64,000 nucleotides of DNA from Stanieria sp. NIES-3757 (GTDB lineage: Bacteria; Cyanobacteriota; Cyanobacteriia; Cyanobacteriales; Xenococcaceae). A program made the position numbers and the translations under genes. The notes below the pieces were generated by a model, which did no database searches, had not been told where the DNA came from, and was given only the letters and a program-made list of their open reading frames with translations. This document shows positions 28,201 through 36,870 of this stretch, piece by piece (position 1 is the first letter of the stretch; the number at the start of each line of letters is the position of its first letter). The stretch is from contig AP017375.1 of the NCBI GenBank assembly GCA_002355455.1, positions 1,178,001 to 1,242,000 of the forward strand, in the 5' to 3' direction.

Positions 28201-28556
28201 GTCGGGTAAGGCAGGGACATTTCTGTCCTCTTCCCCCCTCAGAATCGAGCGTGCAAGTGATTGTTTGAGTAACTTCGTAGCATTAGCTTTTGTAGATTTC
28301 GGACTTTTTTGGGGTTATCCCGTTTCACACGTTTGAGATGCGATACTTTTAGTCTCTTGTTTTACTCCAATTAAGTTCGATGGATATAGTAGTAGCTTGG
28401 TTTCTTCCTTAAATCTGAGGGGAAACTTTTAGATAAACTGCGAATGGATTTATCTCTTACCCATCATCTACCTTTTATCCGTCGTAGGTAGAGTTTAAAG
28501 ACGGAAGCCTCAACCCAAAGTTCGCTTTCGTTAGACATGAGCATCTTACCTTAGCC
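28201..28556 (-). other. Group II intron remnant without reverse transcriptase
   Basis: On the minus strand the last 60 bases match a group II intron 3' end: a domain-V-like 3' strand (TTGCACGCTCGATTCTGAGG), then a domain-VI-like hairpin GGACA-GAAA-TGTCC, and CTGCCTTACCCGAC as the terminus at 28201. The preceding bases (from about 28556: AAGATGCTCATGTCTAACG, and TTTGGGTTGAGGCTTCCGTC) resemble domain I of cyanobacterial introns. The 5' strand of domain V and the maturase ORF are missing, so it cannot self-splice. It starts right after the MBL-fold gene's stop. Confidence 0.5.
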
Positions 28557-28557
28557 T

Positions 28558-29349
28558 CTAATCAATATACGGATTATTAATTTTGAGACATTTTAGTTTT
28601 AATTCTATCGTTTTGCCCGATTTTGGATTAATTGCTTGAGTTGAAAGATTATTTTCTTCTAGTAGAGATTGAAACTTTTCTACACTTCCTTCTTCATCAA
28701 TCAAAGACATTAATAAACCTTCAAAACTAACATCTCCACCTGCTGCGGTAGATAAAATATATTGAGGTTGCAACCACTGACAAGCTTTTAAAGCAGACTC
28801 TTGCCCTTTAATTACCGCACCTACCAACGGAAGTTTTAAGCTAATAATGGGCGTGATAATTACGTCAATTGGTGCTAATTCTTGAAGAGACTTAGAATGA
28901 TATCCGTGAGGTTCGTAGTAAATGCTTTGATCGGTTTCTAAGCCTTTAATAATATAAGCGTTTTCAACTAAAGTTGGGCCAATCGGAGAACCAGGAAGAG
29001 CTTTAATCTCAATTCGATTCGCTAGATTAAAAGTCTCATCGTGATTTAAGGTGGTAATTTGAGCGTAGCCTAATTGTTTAACTACTTTGGCAGCATTTGG
29101 AGAAGCTACCACAGGAATATTTCGATCTAGTTGTTTTAGGGTAGGAGGATGAGCATGATCTTCTAAACCTTGAGATAGAAGAATCAAATCGATATTTTCT
29201 GGAATCGGATAAGATTGATTCTTTTTCCCTTTAAATAACCAAGGAAGATTTCCAAAAACTAAATGATCTACTAACCAGGGGTCAAGTAAAATTCGTTGGT
29301 TTTCAAATTCTATCAGCCAGGAATTACTATCAAAATAAGTTAAATACAT
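28558..29349 (-). CDS. MBL-fold metallo-hydrolase (L-ascorbate lactonase-like)
   Basis: 263 aa from ATG at 29349 (MYLTYFDSNSWLIEFENQR), the usual start of cyanobacterial homologues. Strand DPWLVDHLVFG follows. The metal motif is LLSQGLEDHAHPPTL, an altered HxHxDH with only D-H kept, then ALPGSPIGP and EPHGYHSKSL. Loss of the first histidines suggests weak or no metal hydrolase activity, although related plastid-type proteins share this. A longer frame to 29424 has no support. The intron remnant abuts its stop codon. Confidence 0.78.
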   Translation of the reverse strand: MYLTYFDSNSWLIEFENQRILLDPWLVDHLVFGNLPWLFKGKKNQSYPIPENIDLILLSQGLEDHAHPPTLKQLDRNIPVVASPNAAKVVKQLGYAQITTLNHDETFNLANRIEIKALPGSPIGPTLVENAYIIKGLETDQSIYYEPHGYHSKSLQELAPIDVIITPIISLKLPLVGAVIKGQESALKACQWLQPQYILSTAAGGDVSFEGLLMSLIDEEGSVEKFQSLLEENNLSTQAINPKSGKTIELKLKCLKINNPYID

Positions 29350-29527
29350 ATTAAAGTTTTTCGTTAACTGCTTATCTATTGTAAACATTTGTGTTTTTGA
29401 GCAGGATCGCTCTAGATAAAGCAAGGAAAATTATTTTGTAATTAACTCAACTTCATCTCTAGTTTTTCCCGATCGCTTTTTACAATAAAGAACTAATTTG
29501 CTGATTCGTGGACACAGGAGAAAACTA

Positions 29528-29905
29528 ATGAGTAAATGCGTTCTGATTGTTGATGATGAAGAAGATGTTCGTGCTATTGCTAAATTAGGCTTAGAAATGG
29601 CAGCAAATTGGACAGTACTTACTGCTAGTTCAGGTCAAGAAGGTTTAAATGTAGCTGCTCAAAATCGACCTGATGTGATTCTTCTAGATTTAATGATGCC
29701 AGAATGGGACGGTAGTTATACCCTCAAACAATTGAAGGAAAATCCAGATACTCAAAGTATCCCTGTAATTTTATTAACAGCTAAAGTTCAATCTCCTCTT
29801 CAAGAAAGTTTGGCTAATCTTGAGGTAGCAGCAGTTTTTACTAAACCTTTTCGTCCTTTGCAACTACCAGAACAAATTGAACAGGTTTTAGCCAAAGCAA
29901 CCTGA
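29528..29905 (+). CDS. Single-domain response regulator
   Basis: 125 aa, a stand-alone REC domain. Acidic pocket DDEED (9-13), phospho-acceptor Asp in VILLDLMMPEWDG, Thr in LLTAK and Lys in FTKPFRP. ATG at 29528 follows a strong AGGAG. With no output domain, it should act by protein-protein contact, CheY-like. The partner kinase is not nearby. Confidence 0.9.
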   Translation: MSKCVLIVDDEEDVRAIAKLGLEMAANWTVLTASSGQEGLNVAAQNRPDVILLDLMMPEWDGSYTLKQLKENPDTQSIPVILLTAKVQSPLQESLANLEVAAVFTKPFRPLQLPEQIEQVLAKAT

Positions 29906-30119
29906 AAAATCAAAAAGCTTATTTACTTTTACATTCTTTTCTGAAAAAGTGCTGTAAATTTCAGACAATCAAAAATTAAGCGCAATTTCGGCTGAGATAA
30001 GATGCGTCGAAAAATAATCAAGAGCAAAGATAATTCACCAGTTAGAAGATGATTTGCTCCGCCAATTATAAAGAATTACTATTCAAAAATAAATTTAAAT
30101 CAAACAAGCAATTTCCGAA

Positions 30120-30743
30120 TTATTGTAATTGGTTGCTTTCAACACCAACTAAATGTTTATCTATTAAAAGAGGAACTTGTTTGGGTTGGACTTTACTATA
30201 ACAAGTTTTATCTGGCATCATGACAAGGTTTGGCCCTTTTTTACACTGCTTGAGACAACCAGTAGTTTTGATCTGAACTTGGTCGGTTAAACCGCGATCG
30301 CGAATACCTTCTTCTAGTAACTCACAAACAGCTTTTCCGCCTCTATCCCAACAAGTTGATTTTTTACAAACTAGAACTTTTGCCATTGGTTTACTAGATG
30401 AAGTAACCTGTTCTTTGAATTGATTTAAATTGGCAACTGCTGATTGAGACTGAATCGAATTTTCTTGTTCTCGGCGATCTACTAAGGTAACTGCTTGAGC
30501 TTTATATTTTACTTTTCCGTTTTTCCAGCTTTGTTTATATTCTCCCTGAATCTGTATCTTACATCCCAACTTTAGTCTTTGGCTCAGGTTATACCCAACT
30601 TGTTTAGAGACTTTGATCCAATATTCTCTGCGATCGGTAGCTAACTTGAGATATTTAACTCTATTATCAGGCTTAATGATAATATCTACTAATTGTCCTA
30701 CCAAATCAAACTCTGAGACTAAATATTCCGATCTAGACATCAT
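30120..30743 (-). CDS. (2Fe-2S) thioredoxin-like ferredoxin protein with N-terminal extension
   Basis: 207 aa in two parts. Residues 1-90 form a small beta-rich domain (EFDLVGQLVDIIIKPDNRVK and a CKIQIQGEYKQ strand). Residues about 120-195 are a thioredoxin-like 2Fe-2S domain with VLVCKKSTCWDRGG and TGCLKQCKKGPNLVMMPD providing four cysteines. Such ferredoxins are related to NuoE and to Shethna-type proteins. The next gene upstream on the strand lies 17 bases away, so an operon is likely. Role unknown. Confidence 0.78.
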   Translation of the reverse strand: MMSRSEYLVSEFDLVGQLVDIIIKPDNRVKYLKLATDRREYWIKVSKQVGYNLSQRLKLGCKIQIQGEYKQSWKNGKVKYKAQAVTLVDRREQENSIQSQSAVANLNQFKEQVTSSSKPMAKVLVCKKSTCWDRGGKAVCELLEEGIRDRGLTDQVQIKTTGCLKQCKKGPNLVMMPDKTCYSKVQPKQVPLLIDKHLVGVESNQLQ

Positions 30744-30760
30744 GTCCTCCTAATTTCAAT

Positions 30761-31024
30761 TTAATTTTTTTGTCGATCAGATTCTATTTGCCAGCAATTT
30801 TCTAGCCAGTGCATCAATTCGTAGCGAGATGCAGTTACTTGTCTAGCCACACTCCATAGTTGAATTGCTGTTTTAGTATTATTGATTTCTATTTGCAAAG
30901 GTCGATTGCTGCCACACCGACACTCAATTTCTAATGCTTGTAGCCGATGATATACTTGCCATCTTTCTGCCCACTTAACATTAACAACTTGCTGGGTTGC
31001 TAATTCCTGATTATCATTACTCAT
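30761..31024 (-). CDS. Conserved hypothetical cyanobacterial protein
   Basis: 87 aa, soluble, Trp-rich (KWAERWQVYHRLQALEI, QLWSVARQ, WLENCWQIESD) with one CRCG. I do not recognise a domain family. It overlaps no other gene and lies 17 bases upstream of the 2Fe-2S gene on the same strand, so the two likely share a transcript and perhaps a process. Confidence 0.6.
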   Translation of the reverse strand: MSNDNQELATQQVVNVKWAERWQVYHRLQALEIECRCGSNRPLQIEINNTKTAIQLWSVARQVTASRYELMHWLENCWQIESDRQKN

Positions 31025-31273
31025 TTTAAATGTTATTTAATTAGGCTTATTGAGAATTAAACTCATTAAATTTCAACTTAAGCATAGTATAACCATTAAA
31101 CGATAATTAGTGTCAATAAACTTGAAAACAAATTCTGAGTAAAGAGTAAAATTACTAATAAACAAGATACCTCCTTGCCTTATTTGATAATTCTTTTAGA
31201 ATCTTCTTTGTGATTTTGTGTTAGGGTTTAGGTATTATCAATAAGCCTGCCCAAATGAAAGGAGAACACACTT

Positions 31274-31825
31274 ATGGCTACTACTCAAGGTTTAGTAAGG
31301 GCTTTTGGCGAGGTAGGTAATAATCCAGTCATGCTGGAAAAAAGTGTAACTGAGCCAATTTGTGAAGGTTTAAATCTGGTTTTAGCTAGTTTTCAAACAC
31401 TATATCTACAATATCAAAAGCATCATTTTGTAGTGGAAGGGGCTGAATTTTATTCTTTACACGAATTTTTTAACGAAAGCTACGATGATGTCCAAGGGCA
31501 TGTTCACGATCTAGCCGAAAGATTAAATGGGTTAGGAGGTGTTCCTGTAGCTAATTTAGCTAAACTAGCAGAGTTATGCTGTTTTGAACAAGAAGCTGAT
31601 GGTATTTATCGTTGTCGAGAAATGGTAGAACACGATTTAGCTGCCGAACAAGAAATTATTCAATTAATTCGTCGTCAGGCAGCCCAAGCAGAAAGTTTAG
31701 GCGATCGTGCTACTCGTTATTTATACGAGAAAATTCTACTCAAAACTGAAGAAAGAGCTTACCATCTCGATCATTTCCTTGCTCCTGACAGTTTAACTTT
31801 AGGTTTTATTAACAACTCAAACTAA
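31274..31825 (+). CDS. Dps family ferroxidase/DNA-protection protein
   Basis: 183 aa. The Dps ferroxidase region is [20 protein letters not shown] followed by [18 protein letters not shown]: His in KHHF, Asp/Glu in ESYDD, as at the dimer interface of Dps shells. It oxidises Fe(II) with peroxide and stores iron. The longer N-terminus and cysteine pair ELCCFEQ match the cyanobacterial DpsA type. An AAAGGAGAA Shine-Dalgarno lies before the ATG. Monocistronic; regulation by iron or oxidative stress is inferred only. Confidence 0.87.
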   Translation: MATTQGLVRAFGEVGNNPVMLEKSVTEPICEGLNLVLASFQTLYLQYQKHHFVVEGAEFYSLHEFFNESYDDVQGHVHDLAERLNGLGGVPVANLAKLAELCCFEQEADGIYRCREMVEHDLAAEQEIIQLIRRQAAQAESLGDRATRYLYEKILLKTEERAYHLDHFLAPDSLTLGFINNSN

Positions 31826-31926
31826 TTTCTCTAAAAATCATTTACAAGCTGACAGGGGAACATCAAAACAAATTGTCATCTCGATCATACAAACTTGAGT
31901 AACTGTTTTCCCCCCATCAGCTTTTT

Positions 31927-32014
31927 TAACGTCAGTTCGATTAGCAATCAAGTTTGATTTTTTGAAGAGTACCAAGATAGTAAAAATTTTAGCTACTCTG
32001 TCGAACTGGCGTTA
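31927..32014. repeat. Long inverted repeat with two internal hairpins
   Basis: Outer arms 31927-31940 and 32001-32014 pair over 14 bases with one G-U. Inside are hairpin AATCAA/TTGATT (31946-31959) and AGAGTA/TACTCT (31966-31971 with 31994-31999), giving a three-way-junction shape. It lies between dps and the WD40 remnant. A poorer imperfect inverted repeat (31848-31927) with a T-run precedes it and may be the dps terminator. Confidence 0.45.
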
Positions 32015-32031
32015 TTCTCTTAACTAAAGTA

Positions 32032-32303
32032 TTAATTGATTAAATCGTCAATAGAATACAATCGAATTGAACCATCTCCACAACCAGCAACTATCATGTG
32101 ATTATTTGGACTAATAGCCACTGACTCAATCGTGTTTTGATGAGTGATAGAAGCAACACATTGATTGTGTTTTAAACTCCAAAGTTTTAAATTTTTATCC
32201 AGTCCTCCACTAACTAAAAACAAATTATTTGAACTAATAGCCAAAGATTTAATACTATTGGTATGCCCTGTTAAAGTTATTAATTCTTCTTCTGTAATGA
32301 GTA
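32032..32303 (-). pseudogene. C-terminal fragment of a WD40-repeat protein
   Basis: The minus-strand frame is open from a TAG just above 32303 to the stop at 32032, coding for about two WD40 blades: TGHTNSIKSLAIS, VSGGLDKNLKLWSLKHNQCV and then IESVAISPNNHMIVAGCGDG with IRLYSIDD. There is no usable ATG; the only start would be TTG at 32244. A propeller needs about seven blades, so this is a remnant of a larger gene. Confidence 0.65.
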
Positions 32304-32364
32304 TCTATTTAATCAACAGTAACAGCATTAAATATTTGATTAATCGATCTGCTCTTACTAAGAA

Positions 32365-34281
32365 TTATTTCATTAGTTTTTGATAACGTCCTAAAGCTAG
32401 CAAAGGAAAATATTGCTGATAAAGATGATATTTTAGATAAAAATGACAGGGAAAACCAGTGCCAGTAAACTCTGCTTCGTACCAAGTTCCGTCATTATTT
32501 TGAGTAGCAAGTAGGTAATTAACTCCTTTTTCTATCGCTGATTTAGCATCAAAACCTGTTGCTTGATAGGCTGCTAATAAACCGATTAATGCCCAGGCTG
32601 TTTGCGAAGCAGTACTAACTCCTTTGCCTTTCAACTTAGGATCATTATAACTACGGCAACTTTCTCCCCAACCTCCATCAGAATTTTGACAACTAATTAA
32701 CCAAGCTGCACCCCGATCAATTTCAGCTTGGTAATCTTCAGGTGCGATCGCAGCCAAAGCAGATAATGCTCCACTTGTACCATAAATATAATTTACTCCC
32801 CAACGACCAAACCAACTGCCATCACTTTCTTGTTCGTTAATTAAATAAGCAATAGCGCGATTAACTCGATCTGCCCTCATGGAAAGTTGGTATTGTCCTA
32901 ACATTTCCAATACCCTAGCCGTCACATCAGCAGTATTCGGATCGATCATGGCTTTTAGATCACCGTAAGGAATGAGATTGATCCAATCTTGATCATTATC
33001 AATGTCAAAAGCAGCCCAGCCACCAGCCCGACATTGCATCGTTGCCATCCAGTCTACACAACGAGCGATCGCACTTTGTTTTTGGGCTTCGTTTGGTAAG
33101 ACAACTTCTGCTAATCCCATCACTACTACAGCAGAATCATCTAAATCGGGATAAAAACGATTATCGAATTCAAACGCCCAACCGCCAGGCTTTCCTTGTT
33201 TGTTTTTGACTGCCCAATCCCCATAATCAAGAATTTGCTTGTCTAATAACCATTGTCCACCCCTAACTAAAGCCTGATGATTTGGTGATAAGCCAGATTC
33301 GACTAAAGCTCGTAAACACCAAGCTGTATCCCAAACAGGAGAAACACAGGGTTGAACTCGATAAGAGTTTTCAGTTTCAATGGCAAAGTTATCAATTGCT
33401 GCTAATCCTCTTTGAATAATTGGATCGTCAACTTCATAATCTAGAGTGCGTAAAGCCAGAAGAGAATTGAGCATAGCTGGAATAATGCCACCCCAATCTC
33501 CTGTAGCTTCTTGTCTTTCTAAAACCCATTTTTCCGCAGCTTTTAAACCTTCTTCTCGAAAAGGAACTAGATTTAAATTTTCTGCTAATTTACAAGCATC
33601 ATCTAACCATAAAAAAACATCTGTCCAATCGTTGTTACGAGGTAATTCGTAGCGACAATTATTAACCCCTTCCGCATACAATTCGTCTAAATTGATCGTT
33701 GTCTTAGTCACAAAAATAGGCTTGCGATCAAAAACAATCAATAAAGGAACTGTACTTCCTCTCGCCCAACTCGACATTTCATAAATAGTGAAGGGAAAAT
33801 TATCGGGTAACAGCATGATCCAAGGCGGAATCGAAGGAAGCCCCCGCCAGTCATAACAACCAATCAAAGCCAGATGTAATTTGGTAAAAATGCGAGTTTT
33901 ACTAATTCCACCGTGTTGCAGAATAAATTGTTTAGCTTTAATCAAGGCTGGATCTTCAGCAGAAACTCCCAATAATCGCAACGCCATGTAAGCTTCTACC
34001 GAAGTACTTAACTCTCCGCCATCACCGTAATAAAGTTCCCAACCACCATGTTCTCTTTGTTGCGATCGCAAATAAGTTTCCGCTTTCTGTAGTGCTTGCG
34101 ATCTAGTTCGATTACTTCCCCAAATTTGGTGGAGTAAAATAACTTCGGCGGTAATAGTGACATTCGATTCTAATTCTGCCCACCAATAACCATCAGGCTC
34201 TTGAATCGATAATAAATAATCTTGACTCTTCGCGATCGCTTTTTGAAGTTGATTTTGAGTTACTCGATCTTGAGTTTGCAT
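32365..34281 (-). CDS. shc: Squalene-hopene cyclase
   Basis: Cyclises squalene to hopene or hopanol for hopanoid membrane lipids. 638 aa of alpha/alpha-barrel type with several QW repeats (for example QREHGGWELYYGD, QNSDGGWGES, QNNDGTWYE) and the catalytic DxDD acid motif PDLDDSAVVVMG near residue 376. N-terminal SIQEPDGYWWAELESNVT is typical of the family. Minus strand, alone, followed by the WD40 remnant. Confidence 0.95.
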   Translation of the reverse strand: MQTQDRVTQNQLQKAIAKSQDYLLSIQEPDGYWWAELESNVTITAEVILLHQIWGSNRTRSQALQKAETYLRSQQREHGGWELYYGDGGELSTSVEAYMALRLLGVSAEDPALIKAKQFILQHGGISKTRIFTKLHLALIGCYDWRGLPSIPPWIMLLPDNFPFTIYEMSSWARGSTVPLLIVFDRKPIFVTKTTINLDELYAEGVNNCRYELPRNNDWTDVFLWLDDACKLAENLNLVPFREEGLKAAEKWVLERQEATGDWGGIIPAMLNSLLALRTLDYEVDDPIIQRGLAAIDNFAIETENSYRVQPCVSPVWDTAWCLRALVESGLSPNHQALVRGGQWLLDKQILDYGDWAVKNKQGKPGGWAFEFDNRFYPDLDDSAVVVMGLAEVVLPNEAQKQSAIARCVDWMATMQCRAGGWAAFDIDNDQDWINLIPYGDLKAMIDPNTADVTARVLEMLGQYQLSMRADRVNRAIAYLINEQESDGSWFGRWGVNYIYGTSGALSALAAIAPEDYQAEIDRGAAWLISCQNSDGGWGESCRSYNDPKLKGKGVSTASQTAWALIGLLAAYQATGFDAKSAIEKGVNYLLATQNNDGTWYEAEFTGTGFPCHFYLKYHLYQQYFPLLALGRYQKLMK

Positions 34282-34452
34282 TGAGCTTCCTTGTACTCTG
34301 ACAATCTAATCTTTAGCAAGCTATCACAAAAAATCGTTTAAGTCCGCTCTATTTTCGTATACCGCTTTCAACTCAATAGTTTAAATACTAAAGCCACATC
34401 TACTCAAATAATTAAGCTAATGTGGCGATCGCTATAACTTGATTTTTAGTTT

Positions 34453-36117
34453 TTATTTAGTTGGTAAAAAGGCAATTGGATTAACCGCAGTTTCTCCATT
34501 GGGACGTATTTCAAAATGTAAATGAGGTCCTGTACTAAAACCAGTACTACCCATTTCTGCAATTAGTTGTCCTTGTTCTACCTGTTGTCCATTACTCACC
34601 AAAATCTTATTGTTGTGAGCATAAAGAGTGACACTACCATCGGGATGCTTTAGCTTAACTAAGTTGCCATACCCCCCAGAATTCCAACCAGCAGAAACAA
34701 CTTCTCCACTAGCAGCAGCCATAATCGGAGTACCGATTGGACCAGCAATATCAATTCCTTGATGCATCCGACCCCAACGCCAACCATAACCAGAGGTAAG
34801 TGTTCCTTGAGCAGGCCATAAATAACCTTCAAATTGAGTGGGACTACTGGGTAAATATTGTTCTGGAGAGGATAAAGGCGGTAATTGTGGATTGATAGTT
34901 GCTCCGATCTGAATTTTTAAACTTTGATTATATCTGTTGACATTAGTAGGAGCAGTACTAATCAAATTAGTTTGAGGCTGCGAAACTGAAGTAGAACGAG
35001 TTAAATTTACTTGAGTATTTCTAGTTTGAGTTTGATATTGTTCTCGCAGTTGAACTAAATCGGCTCTCAGTCTTGCAAGATAAGGATCTTCAGCAACAGG
35101 TAAATCGTTTGTCGTTGCTGAGGCAACAGAAGCAACTGGTACTGACTCAGCAGGAGATTGTAAGCTTGAATTATTGTCAGTAGGATTAGCAGTTTGCTGG
35201 AGCGGAATAGTTAACTTTTGATTAACGGCTAATACATTAGGGTTACTGAGTTGGTTAGTTTTAATTAATTGCTCAAAAGAAGTGTTAAACAGACGAGCAA
35301 TTTTATTGAGTGTATCTCCTGGTTTGACTGTATAAATTTGTTTAGAAATATCTTTCTCAATAGTTAGAGAAGGTAATTGAGGAATACTGTGAGAACTTTG
35401 ATCTAGATTAGAAAGAATAACTACAGTTGTCTGTGGTTGAAGCTGAGAATTAGAACGAAAATTGGCGGAATTCTGAGAAGGTACGTCTGCTATCTGGATA
35501 TTTTGTTCTGCGTTGAGTTTTCCTGCGCCGACACTTAATTGCTTTTGTTTTAATTTGTTTAAAAGAGTTGGTTGCTGTGGTGAAATACTTTGAGCAATTT
35601 CAGAATTGATTTGAGGAGAAGGAGGGGAAATAACTTTAGAGGATGAGAGGGATGAAGCGACCGCAGGTTGACTAAGAGGTACAACTCCTGAATTTAGTTT
35701 TGGTAACTCAACAATTTGAGTCTGGAGAGGAATTTGGGCGGATGAAATTGGTTGTACAGTAATTAAATTAGGAAGATTTTGAGTTAAAAAAATTGGTTCT
35801 CTTGAACTTGATAAAAATCGGTCACTGACAACTGAATTTACCGCAGCTTGGGCTTCTTGTTGCTGGTACATTAAAAACATACCAGTTGTACCCAGGGAAA
35901 CTAATAAACTAAGCATTGCTGCCGAATAAGGGGTTTTGCGCTCAGCGGTACGCCTCGGTTTAACCGATGAGGCGTAGAAATTCTGACGGACGGCTGAATT
36001 AGCCCCTTCTGTGTCTGCGCTGACTGGCGTTCCCCAGTGAGGCTCTTGGCTAATTAGCTCTGGATGAGATGCTTCAGAGATAGAAAGATTTGAAGCAAAG
36101 GAACAATTCTGCTGCAT
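34453..36117 (-). CDS. M23 family metallopeptidase with LysM domain
   Basis: A 554-aa cell-envelope protein. One transmembrane segment (about 68-84, MLSLLVSLGTTGMFLMY) exposes the rest to the periplasm. A long Ser/Gln-rich linker leads to a LysM domain (YTVKPGDTLNKIARLF, about 265-308), which binds peptidoglycan. The C-terminal M23/LytM domain has HQGIDIAG and GPHLHFEI, the zinc His/Asp set, so it should cleave peptide cross-links or activate amidases at septa. AAGGAATC precedes the ATG. Confidence 0.9.
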   Translation of the reverse strand: MQQNCSFASNLSISEASHPELISQEPHWGTPVSADTEGANSAVRQNFYASSVKPRRTAERKTPYSAAMLSLLVSLGTTGMFLMYQQQEAQAAVNSVVSDRFLSSSREPIFLTQNLPNLITVQPISSAQIPLQTQIVELPKLNSGVVPLSQPAVASSLSSSKVISPPSPQINSEIAQSISPQQPTLLNKLKQKQLSVGAGKLNAEQNIQIADVPSQNSANFRSNSQLQPQTTVVILSNLDQSSHSIPQLPSLTIEKDISKQIYTVKPGDTLNKIARLFNTSFEQLIKTNQLSNPNVLAVNQKLTIPLQQTANPTDNNSSLQSPAESVPVASVASATTNDLPVAEDPYLARLRADLVQLREQYQTQTRNTQVNLTRSTSVSQPQTNLISTAPTNVNRYNQSLKIQIGATINPQLPPLSSPEQYLPSSPTQFEGYLWPAQGTLTSGYGWRWGRMHQGIDIAGPIGTPIMAAASGEVVSAGWNSGGYGNLVKLKHPDGSVTLYAHNNKILVSNGQQVEQGQLIAEMGSTGFSTGPHLHFEIRPNGETAVNPIAFLPTK

Positions 36118-36161
36118 ACTTCTAGATTCCTTTTTCAGGATAATCTCCTCAAACTGATTAC

Positions 36162-36192
36162 AAAAAAACTGTTTTGATCTTTAATCAAAACA
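36162..36192 (-). terminator. Probable rho-independent terminator
   Basis: Minus strand: TGTTTTGAT, TAAAG loop, ATCAAAACA (36170-36192), then G and seven T. A perfect but AT-rich stem, about 150 bases after trmL and upstream of the M23 gene. Confidence 0.5.
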
Positions 36193-36338
36193 AAACTAAG
36201 ATGCTACTAAATCTATCCGACCATTAAGGTTTTTGGTGATAGTAAAAGATTGGTATATAAAAGATACTTATAACACTTAATTATTTCTAGGAAAGATTAA
36301 CCTGAAATTGAAAATTAGACAAGAGCCTGATCTGGTTT

Positions 36339-36827
36339 TTAATTGCGATAGTTGAGTTGACGGCGAGCTTCAAATAGCCCAATTGTCACGCTGACTGAGA
36401 GATTTAAGCTTCTGACTTCGGGTTGAGAAATGGGAATATAAACTTTGTAATTACAAAGATTTAGCACTTCAGTTGGTAAACCAGACAATTCGCTACCAAA
36501 TAGTAACCAATCGTCAGCTTGATACTGACAATCTAGATAATGAGTAGTACCACGAACAGTAAACCCCAGTAATCTACCTCCTAATTGCTGATAATTAGAC
36601 CAGAAAGCTTGCCAATCTTGATAGTAGTGCAGATCGACATAGGGCCAATAATCTAAACCTGCCCTTTTTAAGTAGCGATCGCTAATCTCAAAGCCTAATG
36701 GCCCCACTAAATGAAGTTCTGTTTTGGTAGCAGCACAGGTACGAGCAATATTGCCAGTGTTAGGAGGTATTTGTGGATGAACTAGAACAATACGAAGCGA
36801 CATTTGGTCAACACAGTTATTGGACAT
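36339..36827 (-). CDS. trmL: tRNA (cytidine(34)-2'-O)-methyltransferase TrmL
   Basis: A SPOUT methyltransferase that modifies the wobble base of tRNA-Leu. Motifs: VLVHPQIPPNTGNIARTC, then LLFGSELSGLP and IPISQPEVRSLNLSVSV, which forms the trefoil-knot SAM site. 162 aa from ATG at 36827 (GAGG upstream); ATG at 36803 (MSLRIVLVHPQ) fits the family N-terminus better and would give 154 aa. Gap to gshA is 43 bases. Confidence 0.9.
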   Translation of the reverse strand: MSNNCVDQMSLRIVLVHPQIPPNTGNIARTCAATKTELHLVGPLGFEISDRYLKRAGLDYWPYVDLHYYQDWQAFWSNYQQLGGRLLGFTVRGTTHYLDCQYQADDWLLFGSELSGLPTEVLNLCNYKVYIPISQPEVRSLNLSVSVTIGLFEARRQLNYRN

Positions 36828-36870
36828 GGCGAGCAGACCTCACCGTCCCTCACCATCAATTTTTGCTAAT

